The notes under the pieces: generated by a model
Databases searched by the model: none
Seen by the model: the letters and a program-made list of their open reading frames with translations, nothing else
Told to the model about the DNA's origin: nothing
Shown: in pieces, positions 30,913-40,914 of the stretch
Layout of the letters: the number at the start of each line of letters is the position of its first letter
Numbering within the stretch: the stretch's first letter is position 1
Translations under genes and position numbers: made by a program
NCBI GenBank assembly: GCA_012862575.1
Contig: BLSF01000017.1
Span: forward strand, 577,889 to 641,888
DNA length: 64,000 bases
Reading direction: 5' to 3'
Source: Parietichytrium sp. I65-24A
Taxonomy: Eukaryota; Sar; Bigyra; Thraustochytrida; Thraustochytriidae

Positions 30913-32979
30913 TCACTTCTCGCAGAGGTTTGCAGGAACGACAGCAGCAGAAAGATAACGCATTCGTGGGGGACTGGCTGATTTTCCTGGTCTCACCTTG
31001 AAGGTTAAAATTTTGCTTCTCAAGGAAACGAAGGCCCGGCCACGCGTAGTGAATACCGTGGCCAAGGCCTTTGCCTCGAAAATTAAAACGTTTAGGCACG
31101 CTGCCGTGATAGAGTTCTCCAAAAGTTCCATGTTGTAGTCGAGCGAGGACACCACATCATCGATCCCACTCCACCGATACATGAAAGCAAGCCAAACCAA
31201 AAGTACGCAAATGTCTGCAATGAATACTGGCGCAAAGAACTTGTTTTTCGCTCGTGGGGAGAAAGAATCGATGAGGGGCATGAAGCACTGTGCCGGGAGA
31301 ACCATTAACAAAGCCAGAAGGATGCTGCTCTGGTTTTTGAAAATAGCAGAAACACAGCAAAGGAAGCCGATGTGATTCGCAGTCGTGTATATCGTCTCAA
31401 AAGCGGATGAAAGCTTTCCGATAAGAGGAACGTTCATTCCAAGCACTATAAGGAGCTGACCAGGAAGGCAAAGAACAGACAAGTACCCGATTTGACGACA
31501 CGTCGGAAAGAATGATAAACCCACGCTGGAGACTCCAGCAATCGATGCAACGCTGACAGATAATGCGAAAGCCTTACGTTTGACTAGACGCTTCCAAGCT
31601 AACGCAAAGGATTTTCCAAAAAGGTGCGTTGCCAATGCCTCTTCTGTAAATTCCACTTCGAAGGGTTTCTGACTCGGATAAAACACATATACAGTAGCTT
31701 CGGAATCTGGTAAATTTGTTGTCTCCGATGAATCTGCGTGGACGGCAGGCGTGCCAGAGCAATCTGCTTGGGGGCTCTCCTGATACGGAGACGGATCACC
31801 GCGCTCCTTTTTCAAAGCCTCTTCAAAAACCTTCAACCACTTCTCCAAGACGGGTTTCAAGTTTTCGATCTCATCTCCTCGAGATAAGATATGAGAGAGT
31901 AACCGCACTACAGTTTCGGATGTGAAGCTTTGGGCTTGGCCAGCCGTCTGGGAAACCCTTACGAACTGGCGTTCGGCGTTGTTGTCACCATTGACTTGGA
32001 ATTTGTTGCCTAAGGACCGTAGCAAGCTTTTCGACGTCATGACACAATGCATCGGACTAGACAGTGCGACCAGAGCATGAGCCTCTGTTCCAGCGAGAAT
32101 GAATTTCAGCTGGAATGCAACGACGTTTAAAGCGAAGCCAAAACACCTTGCGCGAACAGTGGAGTAAAAGAGTTCTGAACTCGACTCGAATTCGAACCAG
32201 TCCAGCTGAGTACCCAGGAGCACGAATGTGTTAAAAGCAAAGGCCACCACTACCACGACGCGCAAAATTCGCATGAGCGGGGGAGGACATGCATCCAAAA
32301 AACCCGCCAAAATCATCGAGGGAAATAGGGATACAACACCAACCATCTGAGAAACTGAGTGGTGGCACAGGTAGATTAAGCTGCACCCCAACAAAATAGA
32401 GTTTGCAAACATATAGAGCGATTGGAAGTGACGAAGATGGAAACCCAACATGGTTACGCTGAGGTGGAGGACGAATGCAAAGGAGCCTGGCAGACAGAGG
32501 ATTCCAAGCCATCCAATATGACGATACTTCGGCAGCAATCCCAACGTACTGCACAAAATTCCAACACTATACAATAAATAACAGAGAGAATGTGCCCAGA
32601 CATTTCTACGAAAAGTAGTAAACCACCGTCCGAGACCGAGGACGCGAATACCCACTGCATCCGACAAAAAATTTATTTCCATCGGTTCAAATACCGGCAA
32701 ACAAATATGAGTTCTCTCGCTTGAGAGCGGGATCGATTTCTGAAGAAGTCGGGCTTCGGAAAACCTCATTCCGGACACAGGAAGAATTTTATCCCCGAAC
32801 GCCAACCCGTGCTGCGCGAGTTGCCCCATTTCTCGCAGCTCGTCTAGCATGCGTCGGACCTCATCATCCTCTCTAACGCCTGCCTGATTCAGCACAGACT
32901 TCAACTCTTGGACACAAGACTCTACGTGACCTGGCCCAGCTTCCACTTCACGCACTCCTTGCCGCGCATCGCACGGCAT
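30913..32979 (-). CDS. Multipass membrane protein with internal duplication
   Basis: Single exon, 688 residues from the first in-frame ATG at 32979. Two homologous halves, each of about six membrane spans, are joined by a hydrophilic linker of about 100 residues. The repeats are visible by eye: LPKYRHIGWLGILCLPGS in half 1 pairs with FPTCRQIGYLSVLCLPGQ in half 2. Likewise FQSLYMFANSILLGC pairs with FETIYTTANHIGFLC, and ALNVVAFQLKFILAGTEA with CLNVLIFEAKALATVFTT. I recognise no transporter family. Twofold pseudo-symmetry is typical of secondary transporters, so a transport role is a reasonable guess only. A short upstream coding exon cannot be excluded. Confidence 0.75.
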   Translation of the reverse strand: MPCDARQGVREVEAGPGHVESCVQELKSVLNQAGVREDDEVRRMLDELREMGQLAQHGLAFGDKILPVSGMRFSEARLLQKSIPLSSERTHICLPVFEPMEINFLSDAVGIRVLGLGRWFTTFRRNVWAHSLCYLLYSVGILCSTLGLLPKYRHIGWLGILCLPGSFAFVLHLSVTMLGFHLRHFQSLYMFANSILLGCSLIYLCHHSVSQMVGVVSLFPSMILAGFLDACPPPLMRILRVVVVVAFAFNTFVLLGTQLDWFEFESSSELFYSTVRARCFGFALNVVAFQLKFILAGTEAHALVALSSPMHCVMTSKSLLRSLGNKFQVNGDNNAERQFVRVSQTAGQAQSFTSETVVRLLSHILSRGDEIENLKPVLEKWLKVFEEALKKERGDPSPYQESPQADCSGTPAVHADSSETTNLPDSEATVYVFYPSQKPFEVEFTEEALATHLFGKSFALAWKRLVKRKAFALSVSVASIAGVSSVGLSFFPTCRQIGYLSVLCLPGQLLIVLGMNVPLIGKLSSAFETIYTTANHIGFLCCVSAIFKNQSSILLALLMVLPAQCFMPLIDSFSPRAKNKFFAPVFIADICVLLVWLAFMYRWSGIDDVVSSLDYNMELLENSITAACLNVLIFEAKALATVFTTRGRAFVSLRSKILTFKVRPGKSASPPRMRYLSAAVVPANLCEK

Positions 32980-33718
32980 CAGCTGGCGCTTCAATTTGCA
33001 CTTCCGTTCCACAAAACCGTCGATCACGTGCGCATCTCGAGCCGCAAGCAACGTCAACGCCTAAACAGCGTCCTGGCAGCACAACTCCGCCGTGTAAGTC
33101 GACTTGCCAAGCTCTTGCTCTCCGGCTGGCCGATTCGGACTCTTCCCACGAAAACAAATGCGACAGCAAGCCGCTGCAAGAGGCACAGCTCGCGGTCGCT
33201 TCCAAGCTGCTCAACTCAGGCTGTTTGATGAGCTGCGAAAATGTTGAACATGTACAGCATTCATCGAAGACGCGATTTCGTTCCTGACTTCGTACTCACT
33301 GTCACATGACAATGCCCACGACAATAACTTACCCCACGTTGTAGTTCACTCGTTCAACAGGATCAACAGTAATCACTTCGCTATTGGCCATCATTGATCA
33401 TCATTGCAAACAAACCCCAAGCAAAGTATTGTTTGATACCCTCCTGATGGTTTACGATGGTACAGTTCAGACAGTACCGGTACATGGTACATTCCCCACC
33501 ATCGTTTACTGGCAGATAAGCTCATAGCTATCATAGCACCTGGTATGAAAGGCGGTGACTCTTACATTGGTTGTTATAGAGTTCACTAGTTATCCTTCAA
33601 AATTTCACCGCCTACATGAAGTAGGAAATTACCGTTTCAGACTTCGACTGCGTGCCCAACTCCGGAGTCAGAGAAGATGTGACTGTGGGATGCGAGTCTG
33701 GAAAACTGGATCTCACCG
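32980..33718. other. Intergenic, with GTACCGGTAC palindrome
   Basis: Region upstream of the duplicated membrane protein gene and downstream of the first GT4 gene. It contains GTACCGGTAC at 33474-33483 within a run of GGTAC-containing repeats (33455-33495). No supported gene. Confidence 0.4.
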
Positions 33719-35716
33719 TCAAATGATGGTTTGCAGGAACCCTGCCTGGTCTAGAAAGAGATGCAAATAGCTTTCAGTCATCGCGCTTGAAGTGAAGCGT
33801 TTGGCATCTGCGGCTACCTGCCGTCTGAATGCTGGTGTCGTTTGCTGGATTCCGAGCATGGCAGCCTGGACGAGAGAATCAACCGAGCGCTCTTCAGCTA
33901 TCCAGGCGTTTCGTCCATGAACAAGATAGTCTACGGTGCCTGCAACTCCAAAGCTTATAACGGGCGCTCCAAAAGCCATGCTTTCGATATTAGCGAGGCA
34001 GAATGTCTCGATGAAACCAGGCTGAACTGTAAAGTCGAGCTGCCCGAGAACAGAAGGCAGCATTTCGCGAGGTAGGTGACCTTGAAAGTCGACGTCTAGG
34101 CCAACTTTGGAAGCATACCTGCGAAGGCTTGGCAAGAGTGAGCCTGACCCAAACATTTGAAATTGAAAGGTGGTCCCATTCGGCGCCTGGGCTTGTAGCC
34201 TCTGAGCCAGCTCAAGAAACACCATCGGAGCTTTCTCAGGCTCCATCCGTCCAATAAAACCGATAGAAATTGGGTTGCTCAACACCCGGTCCAAGTGTGC
34301 GTCACCACGTTGCAAGAAGCTCTTCCCAACGCCAGGCTGCAGTAAGACCTTTTGTGTTCCCCTCAACATATGTGTGCGATCGAGAGAAAATTTTGAAGGG
34401 CCAATAATCACGGTCGGAGAGAGGGATGTCACAGGGTCAAGGTTCGGCAGTTCATACACTGTAAGCAAGACGCCTGCCAACCTGGCTCCTCGCTCGAGAA
34501 AGACGTCAGAGACAGCTTTCGAATTTCCGGTGAGAAGCACATCGACTCCCGATAATGCACCTATTAGATCAAGAAGAAGGTCGGTGGCATAAAACGGAGT
34601 GAATAAGATAATCAGTTCCATGACCGCTCGGGAACACTGATCTCTTCGCTCCGGTAGCGATCTAGGGCAGGCAAAGCAGTTCTTGCAAATATTTGGAGCA
34701 GTAATTCGCTCGAGAGAGGCAATAAACTCCGCACTTGCTGTAGCACGTGATTCAGGCCAAAATTTTCCAAAATTCATTGCGAGAGTTTTCTGAAAAACTG
34801 GTATCCCGTGAGCATCTAAAACTGACTGGAACGGACCCTCCACTTTGCCCAAAAAGGTGAAATACTCGACACGAAAGAGGTCTTTTCGTCTCGCCATTTC
34901 TGTGATCAGATACGTCCATATCGTCTTTTGCCCATCCAACGCTAAGCTGCCAACGAACGCCACGTTGCAGACTCGAGATCTTATCTTGTCCGGTATTCTG
35001 CCGTTGTAAGGCTCTCTACTTCGCTCCAGGTCCCCTGCGGCAGCAACACCTAGCGACTCTTTCCGCGGATATACACTGAAAATTACGCTTGTCGTCGAAT
35101 CTGGTGCCACGGGAAGCACTCTGCTTTTGTTGTGAGGATCAAATAGCTCGAGCGAGACGGCATGCGTCCCAGGTTGAATTTGCGCAAACTTAAGATTGCT
35201 TTCACATTTCACGCTCCCATCCGGCAGCTCAGAACACCCGAACAACTCAGTAAGCTCGTATGCATCGGCATGAGCTTTATGCTGCACCAAGCGCAGCCTG
35301 CCATCACTCGGGAACCGGCATCCCTCCACCGTGAAATTGAGGTACAGCTGCTCTGGTTCCAAGTAGACACTCCCATCTTGGGGATGAGTAATTGTCAACT
35401 TGCAAAAGCTCTGTCGCAAGTAAAACTTTACGAATTCCGTTTCAGCGCCGAGCGCGTCGACTCCAAACGCTCTATACTCTTGTCTCCGACCATCGTCGAC
35501 CGCAAACTCGATCTTCTCCGCCGCATTCACTATTGCGTCCGAGCACACAACACCGTCTTCCGCCATCGAAGGCGAGAGCTCTTGCTGCATGCACACCTTT
35601 CCGCCAGCCGGCACCCCGAACTTTGCGGGGTCGAGCGACACGCGCACGAGAGCGCCGGCGCATGACGCGAGGCCAGCACCGAGGATGCCGACAACCAGTG
35701 CTAAGAAGCGTCCCAT
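33719..35716 (-). CDS. GT4-family glycosyltransferase, paralog 1 (secretory pathway)
   Basis: Single exon, 665 residues. I start it at the ATG at 35716 because this gives a clear signal peptide (MGRFLALVVGILGAGLASC). The N-terminal 230 residues are Cys-containing and look like beta-sandwich. A GT-B fold glycosyltransferase follows: VAFVGSLALDGQKTIWTYL begins the first Rossmann domain; SIGFIGRMEPEKAP and the E-x7-E motif ETFCLANIE near the C-terminus define family GT4. A CKNCFACP segment (about 340) adds a CxxCxxCP...C cluster shared with the neighbour. Likely lumenal ER/Golgi or secreted; donor and acceptor are unknown. It lies 620 bp downstream of the paralog at 36337-38427, on the same strand. 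Confidence 0.88.
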   Translation of the reverse strand: MGRFLALVVGILGAGLASCAGALVRVSLDPAKFGVPAGGKVCMQQELSPSMAEDGVVCSDAIVNAAEKIEFAVDDGRRQEYRAFGVDALGAETEFVKFYLRQSFCKLTITHPQDGSVYLEPEQLYLNFTVEGCRFPSDGRLRLVQHKAHADAYELTELFGCSELPDGSVKCESNLKFAQIQPGTHAVSLELFDPHNKSRVLPVAPDSTTSVIFSVYPRKESLGVAAAGDLERSREPYNGRIPDKIRSRVCNVAFVGSLALDGQKTIWTYLITEMARRKDLFRVEYFTFLGKVEGPFQSVLDAHGIPVFQKTLAMNFGKFWPESRATASAEFIASLERITAPNICKNCFACPRSLPERRDQCSRAVMELIILFTPFYATDLLLDLIGALSGVDVLLTGNSKAVSDVFLERGARLAGVLLTVYELPNLDPVTSLSPTVIIGPSKFSLDRTHMLRGTQKVLLQPGVGKSFLQRGDAHLDRVLSNPISIGFIGRMEPEKAPMVFLELAQRLQAQAPNGTTFQFQMFGSGSLLPSLRRYASKVGLDVDFQGHLPREMLPSVLGQLDFTVQPGFIETFCLANIESMAFGAPVISFGVAGTVDYLVHGRNAWIAEERSVDSLVQAAMLGIQQTTPAFRRQVAADAKRFTSSAMTESYLHLFLDQAGFLQTII

Positions 35717-36336
35717 CTTGCACGTGTGAGCCCAGCAAACAGGTCCCCTTGAGTGAAAACGGAGATCACCCGCTTCTTCAAACCAACTGCCAAAATGAAA
35801 ACGATACACTGGCAACACTGACACTAATGGCACTGGCAAAGCAAAACGCCTGCCTCTGAGTGACCTGCCTTGCTTCCTGCCTTACCTTACTTACTTCGTC
35901 CCCTTTTCAAGTCTCTCAACTTCACAACAACTTGACTTAAATTTTGAAGTCTTTGATCATTCACATGTACTACTCATAGTCCTGATCGTGAGCACCGGTC
36001 CAATGCGCTGCTAGCTAGTAGAGCTAGCTGGCTGTAGGCTCTCGAATAGCCCTCGTGACGGACCGCCAACAGATCCAGCGGAGGTGAACGACAGTGAGCA
36101 GTTGAAAGCCATGTCTTGCCACGTATGTATACAGGCGGTGAGGATCATGCGAGTTCCTCCTGCAGTAGAATTTAGAAAATGGGACAAGCGTGGTGAACCA
36201 ACCTCGAGGAAATGGCCAACTGTGTAGCCAGGAGTGGTCATTGTGGTGTTGTAATGTTGTGATGCGGCAAAAGCCAGTACCGGTACCGGTACGCCAAGCT
36301 CGGCCATGGTGCAAATATTTTATGTTAACTCTACGC
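35717..36336. other. Spacer between GT4 paralogs, with extended GTACCGGTAC palindrome
   Basis: 620 bp between two co-oriented paralogs. It contains the overlapping palindromes GTACCGGTACCGGTAC at 36277-36292, about 560 bp upstream of paralog 1. A minus-strand open frame (36011-36307) begins with ATG but resembles no protein and I do not call it. Confidence 0.45.
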
Positions 36337-38427
36337 TCAAGAAATCTGGCAGGAATTCGTCCTAGTGTGGGCGTCAAAATCACGAAGGAAGCCAGCCTGG
36401 TCGAGAAACAGATGCATGTAGCTCTCTGTCATCACCTGCGCTGAGAATCTCCTTGCAGACGCGGCAGCTCTGTGCCGGTGTGCTCGAGTGGTGCGCTCGA
36501 TGCCTGTGAGAGCTGCTTCAAGCAAGGACTCCAAGGTGGGCTCTTTCGCAATCCACGCATTCTCGCCATGCACAAGATAGTCCGCTTCGCCTCCTGCGCT
36601 AAAGCTGATAATTGGAACACCGAAGGACATGGCCTCTACATTTGCAAGACAAAAAGTCTCTCTAAAGCTCACCTGGACGACAAAGTCTAGACTCCCAAGA
36701 GCTCCTTGCAGGTCCTCGCGAGGCAAGTAGCCCTTGAACTCGATATTCACTCCAACTTTGGCGGCGTATCTACGAAGGCTTGGAAGCAATGATCCGGAGC
36801 CAAACATCACAAATTGGAATGACCTGCCATTCGGTGCTCGAGCTTGGAGCTCTCGGACTAAATCAATAAATATCAAGGGCGACTTATCCGGCTCCATCCT
36901 CCCAATAAATCCTATCGTGATCGGCTTTCCCAGATCGCGTTCCAGGAACTGGCTCCCAGCTGCCATAAATCCTTCGTCAATGCCTGGATAAAGCAATATT
37001 TTGTGTGAGTTTCGTAAGACTTGTACGCTAGCCTGTTCGAGCACGACTCTGGACGGAGCAACGAGAACATTGGACGCCAAAGACACGCTCGGCTCAAAAT
37101 TTGGCAGATCGAACACAGTTAGGGCAATTCCCACAAGTCTTGCCACTTTCTCTAAGAAAACATCAGACTCCTCTCTTGAGTTCCCAGCAAGCAGAACGTC
37201 AAATCCTGCCAAAGTTCCCACCATATCCAAAATGAGATCAACCGCGTAATACGGAAGGAAGAAGATCAGACGCTCCATAAGCGCCAAAGAGCACGATTTT
37301 TCGCTTTTCTTAAGTGTAGCTGGACACTTGGAACAGTTCTCGCACATTGGCGGCTCGAGCAATCGATCTATGCAAGAAATGAGCGTAGCCACTCCCTCCT
37401 CCACGGAAATTTCGTTGGCATCTTCCCCGAAATGAAAAGTGAGCCGACCAAATGACAATGGGATGTCGTGAGCTTGAAGGAATCGCTCAAACGTTCCGTC
37501 TTCCGATGGCATATAAGTAATAAACTCAACTCGGAACAAGTCCTTCCGTCTAGCCATCTCTGAAAACAAGTAAGTATAGATAGTTTTTTGACCATCCATC
37601 CCCAATGCGCCAACCACGGCAACAGAGCAGGGACGAGTTTCAACTTGCCCTGGCACCTTCCGAGCGTAGGCACCGTCGCTTGGGGCCCCATTCACATCTC
37701 TCAGAACAGCGCTCAACAGATCGTTTGGATATACATTGAAGACTACGCTTGTGAATGAGCCTTGAGCTGTTTCTAAAGCCTCGCCGGTCTCAGGATCAAG
37801 AATCTCAACCGAGAGTGCGTGAGAACCAGCCGCCAACGTCAGGAGTTTCGCTGAAGTCTTGCAGAAAAACGTCCCATCAGACTTTTCGAAACAGTTATGT
37901 ATTTCCGTCAGCGCGAATGGCGTGGTGCCCGCCTTGTGTTGAACAAACTGAACGAGTCCATCATCAAAAAGCCTGCATCCTTCAATCGTGAAAACAAGAG
38001 GTAGCTCTTTCGGGGCCAGGAAACTTGCTCCATCTTCAGGGCTCAGCACGTTGACCTTGCATCTCCGGCGGCCAACCGCGAACTTTAACAAAGCCGTTCT
38101 CATGCCACGGCTATCTACACCAAAAGCCCTAAGCTCACGCCGCTGCTCATGCTCCACGATAAAAGCTATCTTCTCCTCCGCTTTGGTGATCACACTCGAG
38201 CAAGCACGTGTGTCGTTCATCGAAAGCACCTCTCTCGGTCCATCGTCGCCTTCGTCCAGCGCCTCCAGCGCCTCTTCGCCGATCGAGTTAGAATCAATTT
38301 CTATGCACACCCTTCCACCTTCCGTCGCAAGTAATTTGGAGGGGTCCAAAGTCACCGTGGTCACTGCCACTATTCTGCGGAGCACCAGACCGCCCACTAA
38401 GAAAACCAACTTCGCCAGCTTTACCAT
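36337..38427 (-). CDS. GT4-family glycosyltransferase, paralog 2 (secretory pathway)
   Basis: Single exon, 696 residues. The N-terminus MVKLAKLVFLVGGLVLRRIV looks like a signal peptide or anchor. It is collinear with paralog 1 throughout: VTLDPSKLLATEGGRVCIE, then VAVVGALGMDGQKTIYTYL, CENCSKCP (about 360), TIGFIGRMEPDKSP, GYLPREDLQGALGSLDF, and the E-x7-E motif ETFCLANVE. The C-terminus is longer than paralog 1 by about 14 residues (DAHTRTNSCQIS). The strong similarity and tandem order indicate a local gene duplication followed by appreciable divergence. Function as for paralog 1, with no specific substrate inferable. Confidence 0.88.
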   Translation of the reverse strand: MVKLAKLVFLVGGLVLRRIVAVTTVTLDPSKLLATEGGRVCIEIDSNSIGEEALEALDEGDDGPREVLSMNDTRACSSVITKAEEKIAFIVEHEQRRELRAFGVDSRGMRTALLKFAVGRRRCKVNVLSPEDGASFLAPKELPLVFTIEGCRLFDDGLVQFVQHKAGTTPFALTEIHNCFEKSDGTFFCKTSAKLLTLAAGSHALSVEILDPETGEALETAQGSFTSVVFNVYPNDLLSAVLRDVNGAPSDGAYARKVPGQVETRPCSVAVVGALGMDGQKTIYTYLFSEMARRKDLFRVEFITYMPSEDGTFERFLQAHDIPLSFGRLTFHFGEDANEISVEEGVATLISCIDRLLEPPMCENCSKCPATLKKSEKSCSLALMERLIFFLPYYAVDLILDMVGTLAGFDVLLAGNSREESDVFLEKVARLVGIALTVFDLPNFEPSVSLASNVLVAPSRVVLEQASVQVLRNSHKILLYPGIDEGFMAAGSQFLERDLGKPITIGFIGRMEPDKSPLIFIDLVRELQARAPNGRSFQFVMFGSGSLLPSLRRYAAKVGVNIEFKGYLPREDLQGALGSLDFVVQVSFRETFCLANVEAMSFGVPIISFSAGGEADYLVHGENAWIAKEPTLESLLEAALTGIERTTRAHRHRAAASARRFSAQVMTESYMHLFLDQAGFLRDFDAHTRTNSCQIS

Positions 38428-39048
38428 CTTGTGGGGGCACCCCGCAGGACCAAGCTGGCAGCTTGGACTACTAGCGCGTTATAGGCAGCCGAGGTAGCCG
38501 GCGCCTCGAGCGACGCCAGCTTTCCAGGTTTTATTGTTGGAAGAAAGCGAAGTACTTACAGTAAGTTTGTTGTGTCCCACCCGCTCTTGCTTCGGCCACG
38601 CGCGCCTCTGTCGTCTCCCAGCAAGTTTTTCACTATAGTTAACGCTATACCTCAAGTAGCCAAACTTGCAACTCTGGTTCTTCTTAGAAGTACAGTAGCG
38701 ATTTGTATTCGCGGAGAACCCAAGAACCGAAGTTCGTTCTTCTCATGTTTGAAATTTTTTTGCATTTTTTTACTGATTGTTGAGCGAGAGAGAAAGAGTA
38801 GAGAGGGGAAGGAAGTTTCGATGTCTATCAGGAGCCAGTAGAGAAGGAAAGGTCAAAGAACCCAGTTCTTGCATTCGCTCAAAGAACCAGGTTCTTGGAA
38901 GAACCGGTTCTTCGCGAGAGATGACATTGGCCGTGGATTGATAAGGGCGGCGAATACATCAACTCGTTGAATGCGGCAAACCCGAAACGAGAACGAGAGA
39001 AGAAGAGCACGAGCAAAAGCAAGAATCAGGAAGCAAATTTCGAGCAGT
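38428..39048. other. Intergenic region upstream of the HORMA gene
   Basis: About 620 bp between divergent genes. Its notable content is a cluster of AAGAAC/GTTCTT inverted repeats (38855-38913), with further single half-sites near 38680-38745. Confidence 0.5.
38855..38913. promoter_or_regulatory. Cluster of three AAGAAC...GTTCTT dyads
   Basis: Three inverted repeats: AAGAACCCAGTTCTT (38855-38869), AAGAACCAGGTTCTT (38882-38896, perfect arms) and GAAGAACCGGTTCTTC (38898-38913, perfect 16-bp palindrome). They lie 136-194 bp upstream of the HORMA gene ATG. They look like binding sites for a dimeric transcription factor; the factor is unknown. Confidence 0.45.
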
Positions 39049-40687
39049 ATGCAGGCGCTCAGGAACAAGCAGGAGCAATTTACGCTCAAAGCGAGCGTGG
39101 CGTGTATGAAGTGAGTTGCGGAGGCGGACGGAAAGTCGCGGTGGATGTGCAACTAACACTCCACTTGGAGCATCGCAGGAACAGTATTCGAATCGCATTG
39201 TCGACGGTTGCTTTTCAACGGGGCCTGTTCCCCGAAGACGCGTTTCAAAGCAAGGAATACGTAAGTGGGGCTCGCGGCGAGTGAGTGTCGAATAATGGCC
39301 CGTGTGCTAAAGTATAGAGATCGTTGCTTTTGATCAGTGTGGAACGGATTCGTTCATTTTAAAGCCGAAAAAGGAGGACGTCGTGGTCAGTGAAGCGGCT
39401 CTCCAGTATTGCGACTATCTGGAGAGAGGCGTGTTTGATGCTCTCGACAAATGCTACGTTGAGCGCGTCATGTTTAATATCCATTCTGCCGATCCGTCCA
39501 CCGAAGAAGTAAGTTGCCAAATGTATCAGGTTGTCCGGGACCGACTCACAAACTCGATTTGCGCAAAACATATGCAGGGCCAGGCTGCGAGAAATATCTT
39601 GGAGACCTACAGTTTCAGGCTGGAATACGACCATGATCTCATACAGAAGGAAGGCGATAGTAAGAGCGCATACTTCGTCCGCAGATCACAGCAACCGATT
39701 TCAAGACTCACTCGTCAGGAGGTCGCTGCACAAACGCGAGCTATGATCCGAAAACTCAGCAGCGTGATCACTTCGCTTCCTGTAAGTTCGGCCCTGCCAT
39801 ACCTCACGAAGAACTTGTTGTGTCGTCAATTAACATGTGTATTCCCAACACAGGATCTCCCCGAAAAGAAGTGGATTTCGGTTTACCTCTCTTACAATGA
39901 TAGTGCTCCTCAAGCATACGAACCCCCGAGTTTTGTCGCCGTTGCTCCAGCGGAGGTTCCGATGGTAAGTCTTTTAATAGCGTCTCACGAACATTGCTCA
40001 AACCTTGCTGACAGCACGTGCCCGGCCATCTAGTTTCACCTCGAGCCGACCATTTTCAAGGTTGGTGCGACGAGCACAGGCTACCATAGCCTCGACGTCA
40101 AGGTCAAGTGCGTCGTTCCGGACGAAGCGCAGGAAGAAATCCATGACGAGGCCAAGTATGAAACTGTGAGTGACCGAGAAGAGCAAGAGGCGAAGCAAGA
40201 TGCGCTTTCTGCTTGGGCAAGCGTCAAAGACGCCCTTTACGAAAGCATCGTCCACAAAGTCAAGCAACGTAGCGTGAAAGGCGCGAACGTATTGTCCATC
40301 ATCGATGACACTTTCACTTCCTCCGAGTGGGGATACTCCTTCAGCGATCGATTCAAGCAGGACCTGGTTGAGAGGCTCGAAGTGGATGGCCACCTCTCCT
40401 CTCGAAAAGCATCCAAGGAGACTCTCCCCCTCTCCGAGGTTCACGAGGCTCTTGATCCCACGGAATCGTCGCAAGTTACCGTGGACAGCTTCCAAGCAGA
40501 ACAAGAGAACGTGACCAAGATATCCCGGGCTAAGCGGCCTCTTCCCTGTGACTGGACAAGCGCTACACGCCAGTCAAAGCAGTCCAAGTCATCGGCGGAT
40601 CAAGTCTTCCCACCCGCAACTCTCCAGCCTCGAACTCAAGTTTCCAAGCGCCGAATCCGCACTTACAGCAAGCGTTCGTCCCGATGA
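39049..40687 (+). CDS. Meiotic HORMA-domain protein, Hop1/HORMAD/ASY1 type (6 exons)
   Basis: Spliced gene: exons 39049-39110, 39179-39260, 39338-39508, 39578-39781, 39854-39964 and 40034-40687, giving 427 residues with consistent phases. Introns are 68-77 bp, all GT-AG; the first contains a CTAAC branch-site match. The HORMA domain fills the first half: SIRIALSTVAFQRGLFPEDAF, LERGVFDALDKCYVERVMF, ETYSFRLEYDHD, KKWISVYLSYND, and FKVGATSTGYHSLDVKVK all match family positions. These proteins coat meiotic chromosome axes and control recombination and synapsis. The C-terminal 200 residues include a possible winged-helix segment (about 250-320) and a basic tail. Choosing the ATG at 39049 with the small first exon gives the conserved N-terminal helix. 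Confidence 0.9.
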
Positions 40688-40914
40688 ATGAACGTTCGCA
40701 CAACAATCAAGCGTTACCCCGCCGCATCTTTCTGCGAATCCAAATACTATCACTAGCACCTCCACAAAACAATAATTATGTGCACATATCCACGGCCATC
40801 ACCACTGGCCAGCCAATAGAGTTTGCGTACGGGACACTACAGGTCAGCAGCACGACTGCTAGTAAACGTGGCCAGCAACGGATACCTCGGCGTACATTTG
40901 GCCCAGAGTGATAA

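Noticed and set aside
36011-36307. 98-codon ATG-initiated minus-strand frame between the GT4 paralogs
   Set aside because: Contains the translated GTACCGGTAC palindrome (PVPV), no family resemblance, and lies in a promoter region.
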